Made by a program: the position numbers and the translations under genes. The notes beneath the pieces are model-generated. The model was not told where the DNA came from and did not search any database. It saw nothing but the letters and a program-made list of their open reading frames with translations. Shown here piece after piece: positions 1-5,534 of a DNA stretch of 10,155 nucleotides (position 1 is its first letter; each line of letters opens with the position of its first letter). Origin of the DNA: Cephalothrix spiralis (Eukaryota > Nemertea > Palaeonemertea > Archinemertea > Cephalotrichidae); NCBI GenBank assembly GCA_032353305.1, contig JAUCNG010418022.1:1-10155 (forward strand). Reading direction: 5' to 3'.

Positions 1-147
1 GTCGAAATATTTACATATTTTCTCTCCAAAAAATCGTGAATGTAAAGGCAATTTTGATAGGCAATGTTTTGATATTAAGTTTCATTTTGCTACTCTTGAT
101 ATTATTGAAAATATTTGAATTTTTCCTCTCCTTTAAAAGATTTATCT

Positions 148-266
148 TTAAGTAAAAAAATGGTTATCTGAATCGATCTGAATAATATACACATGTATAG
201 TGTCATTCAAAAATGCTTGATATACAGACGACGATTTGTTATGTTTTTGGTCTTTACAAATTTGTG
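148..266 (-). CDS. Candidate minus-strand terminal exon E
   Basis: After acceptor GTAGTTTAG (ending 267), the phase-1 frame stays open for 38 codons, ending HVYIIQIDSDNHFFT and a stop at 150-148. No clear AATAAA follows; GATAAA a few bases downstream is a possible variant signal. In DNA this AT-rich, an open frame of this length can arise by chance. Confidence 0.24.
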
Positions 267-1155
267 CTAAACTACCCGACTACAATGTATAATAGTGTTT
301 TTAAAGCGATATAAGCTAAATCAATATCGGATCTTTCCAAAGATCCTATATTGGCTAAATGCGTCTCCTTACCGGTACTGGATTCGATGAAACGATGGTG
401 TTCATCTTAGCAAATACTCCCGATATGCACAAAGCTTAAATGAGCAAATACCCCGGTTATGCACAAAGCTTAAATGTGAAACCAGAAAAAAATTCATAGC
501 AGTACCATGGCACAAAGCAGATGATCATTGTTTTAAAACTCACCTGAATACATAGACCTTAAATTTGATATGGTAGAATTACAGTGATATTGTGAAACTG
601 ATAGTGTTATCAAATTAGCATACAATAGAAACACTGCATGGTTGAAACTGAGTTGAATATGCTAAATTCATGTAAAGTTTTTAACTCTTAACTTTGCACT
701 TTACAATAACACAAATGGACGGAAAAGGTGGCGAGAGCTAAAATAGTCCCCAACCAGCCCCAATGGTTTAACATATTATTTGCGGGTAGTTGACCCGGGA
801 TAGTGGTGATTTGTGCCCTGGGCACCCTGTCAGCATTTTCCATGACCTTTCCAGAAATATATAGTTTATTGGGGTCAACTACTCAACTACCCATCTTTTT
901 TGGGACTATATTAGCCCTTTCCAATTTTTTTGTCAAATTGTGTTTGTTAAATGACGTGTCAGATACTTACCCGTAACTCTTCGTAGTCTCTCATCATGAA
1001 CGTCTAAAAAGAGAAAAAATAGATGATAACTTATTTCAATGTTTAAACGCTCGACAAATCTATACCAATTTTACTTCACCTCCAGAATAGCAAAATGCTG
1101 CACTTTGGCCCATGTACAATATTATCAAATAGTATACACGTGTTTCAATATAAGT
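148..1155 (-). CDS. Unrecognised minus-strand spliced gene, candidate exon chain
   Basis: Five candidate exons on the minus strand (1155-1080, 1003-971, 597-544, 405-373, 266-148) join in one open frame. The first enters in phase 0 and every later junction is phase 1. The four donors, in order, are GAG|GTGAAG, CGG|GTAAGT, CAG|GTGAGT and CCG|GTAAGG, all good consensus sites. The acceptor at 1004 (TTTTTCTCTTTTTAG) is excellent; those at 598, 406 and 267 are weaker. The joined product contains YMGQSAAFCYSGD, VHDERLRRVT, YHCNSTISNLRSMYS and DEHHRFIESST, and ends in a stop at 150-148. I do not recognise the family. The coding sequence may start at Met 1113 (MGQSAAF) or continue upstream, perhaps to a first exon near 3724. 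Splice-site quality and phase agreement are the only evidence. Confidence 0.42.
322..353. repeat. Short hairpin flanked by direct repeat GCTAAAT
   Basis: The 15-nt arms CAATATCGGATCTTT and AAAGATCCTATATTG pair at 14 of 15 positions around a CC loop. GCTAAAT occurs directly on both sides (315-321 and 354-360), resembling a target duplication. It lies in the 106-nt candidate intron between minus-strand exons D and E. Confidence 0.6.
373..405 (-). CDS. Candidate minus-strand exon D (33 nt)
   Basis: The donor CCG|GTAAGG at 372 is good; the acceptor TTTGCTAAG at 406 is weak. The phase-1 frame reads EHHRFIESST after the split Asp codon. A stop lies immediately upstream in this frame, so the exon cannot extend further. 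A 34-bp duplication abuts the acceptor. Confidence 0.38.
409..476. repeat. 34-bp tandem duplication, two copies
   Basis: Units at 409-442 and 443-476 differ only within the middle (ACTCCCGATATG versus ACCCCGGTTATG). Both end GCACAAAGCTTAAATG. On the minus strand the duplication supplies the sequence just upstream of the candidate exon D acceptor. Confidence 0.85.
544..597 (-). CDS. Candidate minus-strand exon C (54 nt)
   Basis: The donor CAG|GTGAGT at 543 matches the consensus. The acceptor ACTATCAG at 598 has a modest pyrimidine tract. Only the phase-1 frame is open, reading SQYHCNSTISNLRSMYS; the other two frames contain stops. A nearer acceptor would make a 14-nt exon instead. Confidence 0.36.
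721..922. mobile_element. Small non-autonomous inverted-repeat element (MITE-like)
   Basis: The left end (GGAAAAGG...GCTAAAATAGTCCC, 721-750) pairs imperfectly with the right end (GGGACTATATTAGCCCTTTCC region, 902-922). A second inner pair, GGGTAGTTGACCC near 784 and GTCAACTACTCAACTACCC near 874-892, extends the symmetry. There is no coding capacity and no clear target duplication. It lies in the candidate intron between minus-strand exons B and C. Confidence 0.6.
971..1003 (-). CDS. Candidate minus-strand exon B (33 nt)
   Basis: Best supported of the minus-strand exons: a long pyrimidine tract with TTTTTAG at 1004 and a perfect GTAAGT donor at 970. In the frame set by exon A it encodes VHDERLRRVT. 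A second open frame (TFMMRDYEELR) also exists, but it meets a stop in exon C. Confidence 0.55.
1080..1155 (-). CDS. Candidate minus-strand exon A
   Basis: It reads TYIETRVYYLIILYMGQSAA and then FCYSGD, leaving phase 1 at donor GAG|GTGAAG. Its upstream edge is uncertain. An acceptor TATTTTTGAAG ends at 1156, but the Met at 1113 could instead be the start, giving MGQSAAFCYSG with Gly at position 2 as in N-myristoylated proteins. The intron to the next exon is only 76 nt. Confidence 0.42.
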
Positions 1156-1462
1156 CTTCAAAAATATATATCACCTTAGGATCCTTACAGACCTCATAGT
1201 CATTTTTGCTGTCTCAATTTTAGGATTTAATTTTAATTTTAGGAGATTTTTGAGCAATTTTTAACGATATTTTAGGAATTTTACATCAAATTTAAGTTTT
1301 TATGATAATATGAGTGGATTTTTTAATAACTTTCATTTACTAATTAAAAATGGTTGAATGCTTTATCGGTATGGTCTGACGAACTCTAGCATGTCTGATT
1401 ATGTAAAATTAATTGACCGACCACTGTTTCGTTTTATAGTAAAAATAAATCATGTAATTTTT
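1156..1462. other. AT-rich stretch without recognisable genes
   Basis: A T-rich run with degenerate copies of TTTTAGGA.TTT (about 1220-1280) and one short chance open frame. No splice pairs, RNA genes or clear element ends were seen. Confidence 0.5.
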
Positions 1463-1650
1463 AAGGCGACTTCAGTGGATTCTGGAGTCAATGTCGGACC
1501 AGACAAACTGCCAAGTTCATGTCGGCGATCAGTGTTTTTTTGCATCACCAAATTGATGAGTCCACAGCGATTCCGATAGGTACACCAAAATGCGGTCGGT
1601 ATTACGGTCCACAGTAGTCAATTTTTAAAATCTTACCAAAATTGATATTT

Positions 1651-1732
1651 ACAAGTCTACGGAATTTGTATGAGCATTCATATGCATTGGACTCAGATTG
1701 AGTCGATCTAACTGTGAAATCCGTAGACCTGT
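1651..1732. repeat. 82-bp hairpin-forming inverted repeat
   Basis: ACAAGTCTACGGAATT (1651-1666) pairs with AAATCCGTAGACCTGT (1717-1732) at 14 of 16 positions. A smaller palindrome GACTCAGATTGAGTC sits inside at about 1690. It is possibly a tiny MITE remnant. Confidence 0.55.
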
Positions 1733-1908
1733 TTAACTGGTGCAGCCATATTGGTCATGCGCACATGGGATACCAACACCAAAACACTACTTGGATTTTA
1801 TTTTTAAAATTTTCAATGTATAAAGATAAACAATTATGGTTAGCCTTATGTACTAGCTTACAGAAAATTGTGTGCATTATTGATTTAGTGCACATATAGA
1901 GCCAATTT

Positions 1909-2445
1909 CGGCGATCCGGATGATGTCTTGGTGGTTGAGCCCTTGGTCTGTAATCCAGGGGTCCCTGGATCAATACCTGGTCTCGACATTACTTTCCATC
2001 AAGGGTACCTTTAGCAAATTCCTCAGCGCGCAGATTCCTGGGTGTCTTGATCAGGTTAAATATGTCGAGTGGGACGCTGTCCCTCCCATCTGGGTAAATG
2101 CAACTATACTCAGTCAAATGCTTATAGGATTGAGAAGACTCAGTTTACTACTTACGATTTATCCAGGCACTAAATAGGTCAACAAAATGTTTCAGTTAAT
2201 CTATTAGTACCAAAAGGTTCAGGAATTGAGAGGCCAGAGAGGGTATCAAATATCATTGGATAGTAAAGTTTCTGCCATTAGGGGTTAAATATAGAAGCAT
2301 TTATTTATTAGCATTTGACTCAGTTTATAGATGACTAGAGTAGATTAGAGTGCTGAATAGGTCTACAGGCCTAAGGATAAATGCTTGGCAAGCAACTCTT
2401 GTGTCTATTTGAGAAGTCATCAGACATCCTATATAGAAGAAGAAG
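1909..2445 (+). mobile_element. tRNA-derived SINE, sense, split by an insertion
   Basis: It shares the family body seen at 7594-7903: GGTGGTTGAGC in the head, TCTCGACATTACTTTCCATC, TCAGGTTAAATA, GTGGGACGCTGTCCCTCCC, then AGATTAGAGTGC, ATAGGTCTACAGGCCTAAG and TGTCTATTTGAG. The tail is CTATATAGAAGAAGAAG. The tRNA head is eroded and no intact B box remains. Positions 2105-2327 are foreign sequence (next entry). Confidence 0.8.
2105..2327. mobile_element. Small inverted-repeat element inserted in the SINE
   Basis: Ends TATACTCAGTCAAATGC (2105-2121) and GCATTTGACTCAGTTTA (2311-2327) pair at 15 of 17 positions. The interruption falls inside SINE body sequence that is continuous in the copies at 7594 and 9965. 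TA dinucleotides at both junctions would fit a Tc1/mariner-type TA target, but the exact edges are ambiguous. The element is non-coding. Confidence 0.65.
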
Positions 2446-2913
2446 GGTAGTACATTCTGGGCACCATTAGCAAACTTTGCAGTCTGGAAGAAATGTATTG
2501 TGCTCCCTTATAATGATCTAGAATTCTTACAAACTGTTGAAATAAGGTAACTTAGCAATTATAAACCCATGTTTTATGAAAATTATAACACATTCTATAT
2601 GTTCTGAGAGATTTAGAAATGAGAACGTAGATTTAATTTCGACTTTGATCTAATAGCATCATATTTTAATTGATGTTGGGTGGCTGAAACTGATCACTCC
2701 CTCCAATGTGATAACTGTCAAAAGCGGCTATCACTTTTTGATTAAAAAATAAATCGTGATGTTGGCGATCGGACACTGACTCCAAATCCACTGATGGTTG
2801 CCTAAATCCATACAAATTTATGATCTATTTTATATTTATTAATAAAATGAAGTCAGTCGCAAAAAATATCCCAAAATTGGACTTGGTAGGACGATAACAA
2901 TCGGTTCCAAAAT
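2446..2913. other. Intergenic or intronic stretch with no gene seen
   Basis: AT-rich sequence between two SINE copies. Its only structure is the right member of the inverted-repeat pair near 2770-2806. No splice-bounded open frames were recognised. Confidence 0.5.
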
Positions 2914-3142
2914 TCTTCTTCTTCATCTATATAAGGCATCAGATGAGTGGCTCAAATATACACTTAATGGTCTGCCCTTAGGCCGGTAGATCTATCCGCA
3001 TTCTAATTTATTTTCTATGTACATATTACTAATGATAATAGCAGTGGGATTTTTACCAGTTTTTAAGGGAGGGACAGAGTCCCACTCCACATATTTAACC
3101 CCAGGGTGGAAAGTTTGTATGAGCTGCAGCGCGAGATTGCAG

Positions 3143-3382
3143 GCGAGGGGTCAGACACAAAAAAAAATCCCTGTTCACACTGGAAAAAATCCCAAAAAAA
3201 TCCATAAATCTCATGGATATTGGATATATATTTATATATGTGTAAGGGTACATTTCCAATATCCATGATAAATCTCAAAAAAATCTCTAAATCTCAAAAA
3301 AATCCCTATGTAAATCTCAAAAAAATCTCGGGATTTAAAAAAATCCCAAAGGTACACTTTTTTGGTCAATGTCCGACCCCTC
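3143..3382. mobile_element. Inner 240-bp non-autonomous DNA element with 8-bp target duplication
   Basis: The exact octamer GATTGCAG flanks it (3135-3142 and 3383-3390). GAGGGGTCAGAC (3145-3156) and GTCCGACCCCTC (3371-3382) form 11-of-12 inverted ends. An 8-bp duplication fits hAT-type transposases, among a few others. The interior has a perfect 13-bp inverted repeat (CATGGATATTGGA, 3212-3224, and its complement at 3255-3267) and repeated AAATCTCAAAAAAATC units. There is no coding capacity. Confidence 0.82.
3269..3330. repeat. Degenerate tandem repeat of TAAATCTCAAAAAAATC units
   Basis: Three units of about 19-24 bp, each TAAATCTCAAAAAAATC plus a variable end, lie inside the 240-bp inner element. 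Related GGGATTTTTTT-type pieces occur on both sides of them. Confidence 0.7.
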
Positions 3383-3685
3383 GATTGCAGGGCCAACCTG
3401 CCGCAGATTTCATCAAATGGCGCGTCAAAATTACCGCAAATCCTGGTAATTGGCTCAAATTTTACCAAAAATTGCTGTAAAAAAATGTCGCAGCAGGTAA
3501 AACGATGTGAGCTGCTGCGCGAGATCATGCCCTGAAATGACCAGCTTTCCACCTGACTGAGCCAACCAGGAAGCTATGCGCTGAAAAACTTGCTTAAGGT
3601 TCAATCCATATTCAATGACTGATATACCACCTAACACACCTTTTTAAAAAAAGAGACACTAAAATAATACACTGACCACAATTAC

Positions 3686-3724
3686 CAGTGTGGTCCACCT
3701 CGAGGTAATATGTTCATCTTCCAT
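3686..3724 (-). CDS. Candidate minus-strand first coding exon
   Basis: ATG at 3724 in a strong context (ACCATGG) reads MEDEHITSRWTTL to a donor CTG|GTAATT at 3685 in phase 0. The frame is also open upstream for about 40 codons but has no Met there. Phase 0 would join it to candidate exon A, whose acceptor ends at 1156. The intron of about 2.5 kb would be filled by SINEs and DNA elements. No family is recognised. Confidence 0.25.
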
Positions 3725-4088
3725 GGTTAAATGTTTAGATGGTTTATCATCAGAGATAACTATAACATTGTCAGTGACCTTTTCGCTAAACGCAAGCTTA
3801 AAATAATGATTTAAATATTTTGGCGGCCATTTTGTTTTCGTTATTCATAAACAATTTTTTTGATTTTATTGTTTTAAGGTCACTTCTGTGCATATGTTAC
3901 CTTTTCAAAATACCGATATGTTGACAGTACCCTACAAATATAATATAAATGATATTAAGCCGTTACCTAAATTCTTCAACTTCTTTAAATTTAATGTTTC
4001 TCGTACAATTATTTTTTCCGCTCTTGGCCGAAATAGACCGCGTGTTTCTGATTCCAATCAATACCGATAGGTGTCGTTACCATCGAAA
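3725..4088. promoter_or_regulatory. Putative bidirectional promoter between COG1 and the minus-strand gene
   Basis: Two good-context ATGs point outwards from this 364-bp gap. It holds AAAATGGCCGCC on the minus strand (3833-3822) and, at its + edge, AAAATGGCGGC (4087-4097). Both match the YY1-type AANATGGCGGC promoter motif that often overlaps start codons. CpG content rises locally near 4019-4110 in otherwise AT-rich DNA. No TATA box is obvious. The assignment is inference. Confidence 0.33.
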
Positions 4089-4116
4089 ATGGCGGCTTCT
4101 GCAACGTCAAAAACCG
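4089..4116 (+). CDS. Possible alternative first coding exon of COG1
   Basis: ATG at 4089 in the context AAAATGG opens MAASATSKT and a phase-1 G, followed by a weak donor GTTTGC (4117). Joined to the acceptor ending at 5449, it reads MAASATSKTGLTVSE in frame into MDSNILFE. As I recall vertebrate COG1, it begins MATAATS and places its LFE at about the same distance from the start, which favours this model. Against it, the donor has only +5G beyond GT, and the intron would be 1333 nt. The alternative is that this is untranslated leader or promoter sequence and translation starts at 5467. Confidence 0.38.
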
Positions 4117-4455
4117 GTTTGCCAATCTTTTTTTCACAATATTTCTTTCAGATTTTCATGTATAATAATCTTAAAATGATTTTATACTACAGTAGATGTG
4201 TGTTGATCTAATAACGTGATCGTATTTCGTGGTTTGAATTGATTTTTTAATTAAAAATTGAATGTGAAATTGAAAAGTCAAAAGTGAACAAAAATTCCAC
4301 CCAAGACTAACTAAGTTCAACTTTTTTCAAGTCAACAAAAAATATACATATATCTCTAAGATTTGGGTATCCAAAATGCTTTAACTGTTTTGCAGAGTAC
4401 CCTAAAAACGCAAATTTTCCCGAACCCCAAATTTTTTTTGCGGCCCACCACTCTC

Positions 4456-4560
4456 GGCTTTGGCGTTCGTAATCTGTGAATCCTGGCTTTCGTGATTTTA
4501 GAACTCCTATTTCGGTTTACGTGATCCATAAAATTCAAATATTGGTTAACATGAATTGAG
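4456..4560. repeat. Degenerate tandem repeat, about 29-bp period, 3.5 units
   Basis: Units start at 4456, 4485, 4514 and 4544, each opening GGYTT..CGTGAT or a close variant (GGCTTTGGCGTTCGTAAT, GGCTTTCGTGATTT, GGTTTACGTGATCC, GGTTAACATGAATT). It is old and diverged. Confidence 0.5.
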
Positions 4561-5217
4561 ACCGTTCCCCTCTCGTTATATATAAAGCATATTATTTATT
4601 TAAACTTTATTTATTTGAATTCAAATATAGCATATTAATACATTTATTATTAAAGGATAGATATATTTCATATATCTAATTATTAGTTTTTCTGTGTTAA
4701 TGGCAAATACTTATTTTTTTAAAAAAAAGTAGATCTTATCTACTAATTAAAGGAGGGTTAATCGAAAAGAACAGTTATTTTTTGCGCGCCTTTAAAAGAA
4801 ATATTGTGTTATCAAACGGGCACAAGGCGATAATATTAAAGGTCTGAGCTGAGGCACACAACATAATTTATATTGATTAAATTACAATATGTGAAAAAAA
4901 CTGTTAAACATGTCTGTTTTGCGCAAACCTTCTTACAAAACAATAGTTTCAAATATTATGTCATCGAGGCAAGGACAATTTTAAAAATTATGTGGAATTA
5001 TAACTCAAAGAAATAAGATCTGTTAGACCTTCTAAAGTCATGCAGTTCTTTATGTATGTTGGAATAAAAATGTGTCCGGCAGAACACAAAATAGTGTCCT
5101 GAAGCAAGTCAAGCCCACATTTGATTGCATTTTTGGCCACTTTGAAACTCAATTTGGGATTTAAAAAATTGAAAATCTCTACAGTGAAGGTAAGGCATCA
5201 CAGCCTGCCGCCATCAG

Positions 5218-5274
5218 TCCTACAGGACCTGAGGGCTCCTACAGGACCTGAGGGCTCCTACAGGACCTGAGGGC
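5218..5274. repeat. Three perfect tandem copies of a 19-bp unit
   Basis: The unit TCCTACAGGACCTGAGGGC repeats at 5218, 5237 and 5256 without a mismatch. It is GC-rich against an AT-rich background, about 190 bp upstream of the COG1 ATG at 5467. Perfect identity implies a recent expansion. Confidence 0.95.
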
Positions 5275-5466
5275 TCTCTTAATCTCCGACTAAATCACTA
5301 TTCAATTTCAATGCAATATCCATTTTTAAAATCGTAAATAGGAACGTAGAGTTCTTGTGTGTGATGACACAATTTTAACCTTACATGACCATATTTGTCT
5401 GCACATTGTTTCTCCAGTAATGACACTACCTTGTACCTTTTATTTGTAGGCCTGACTGTTTCAGAA

Positions 5467-5534
5467 ATGGATTCAAATATTCTATTTGAAAAATTTACAG
5501 TAGATGAAATTCGAAATATCGAAAAGAAAACTAG
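5467..5534 (+). CDS. COG1: COG1 exon 1 (or exon 2 if an upstream first exon exists)
   Basis: ATG at 5467 opens MDSNILFEKFTVDEIRNIE, matching the vertebrate stretch around LFE..G.EEIR. The exon ends AG at 5534 before donor GTAGGT and leaves phase 2; the split codon is AG|G (Arg). A plausible acceptor, TATTTGTAG, ends at 5449. The exon may therefore begin at 5450, with LTVSE read ahead of this Met if the upstream part is coding. Confidence 0.93.

Larger units (their letters stand above)
1463..2806. repeat. Diverged inverted-repeat pair that may bound a 1.3-kb element
   Basis: The left end at 1463-1497 (AAGGCGACTTCAGTGGATTC, then TGGAGTCAATGTCGGA) matches the complement of 2770-2806 (AGGCAACCATCAGTGGATTT, then GGAGTCAGTGTCC). 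The arrangement is that of terminal inverted repeats. The interior carries a SINE and no transposase frame. No convincing target duplication was found, so these may instead be two independent copies of one repeat. Confidence 0.4.
3102..3555. mobile_element. Outer DNA element (hAT-like ends) inserted in the SINE
   Basis: The left end CAGGGTGGAAAG (3102-3113) mirrors the right end CTTTCCACCTG (3545-3555) with a one-base gap. CAG/CTG termini are common in hAT elements. GAGCTGCAGCGCGAGAT (3121-3137) recurs directly as GAGCTGCTGCGCGAGAT (3509-3525), giving subterminal direct repeats. Without the inner element it would be about 206 bp plus one duplicated 8-mer. No 8-bp target duplication is visible at its own edges, so the class is tentative. 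Confidence 0.55.
2914..3604 (-). mobile_element. tRNA-derived SINE, antisense, split by nested DNA elements
   Basis: SINE body runs 2914-3101 and resumes at 3556-3604. The tail complement CTTCTTCTTCATCTATATAAGGCATCAG comes first (longest exact core GGCATCAGATGA), then GTCCCACTCCACATATTTAACC. After the interruption comes TGAGCCAACCAGGAAGC..CGCTGAAAAACTTG, which directly continues the order seen at 7594-7903. The tRNA head is missing. The inserted 3102-3555 is itself composite. Confidence 0.8.
4117..5449 (+). other. COG1 upstream region or first intron; AT-rich, no gene recognised
   Basis: If 4089-4116 is a coding first exon, this is its 1333-nt intron; otherwise it is promoter or 5' leader. 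It holds a degenerate 29-bp tandem repeat (4456-4560), a perfect palindrome TATTTGAATTCAAATA (4612-4627) and a 3 x 19-bp repeat (5218-5274). An AAG|GTAAGG donor-like site at 5189/5190 could end an untranslated exon paired with the acceptor at 5449. Confidence 0.45.

Noticed and set aside
3686-3724. EDEHITSRW compared with the N-terminus of the lysosomal transporter MFSD8
   Set aside because: The resemblance covers only a few residues, and no following MFSD8-like exon (WPYL block) was found on the minus strand.
3799-3830. Minus-strand ATGGCCGCC opening MAAKIFKSLF then stop
   Set aside because: Only 10 codons with no donor site inside; at most an upstream open frame in a leader. The YY1-like motif explains the ATGGCCGCC.
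5187-5195. Donor-like AAG|GTAAGG joining to the acceptor at 5449 as a coding exon
   Set aside because: The frame is open back only to a nearby TAA and has no Met; it could be an untranslated exon but not a coding start.
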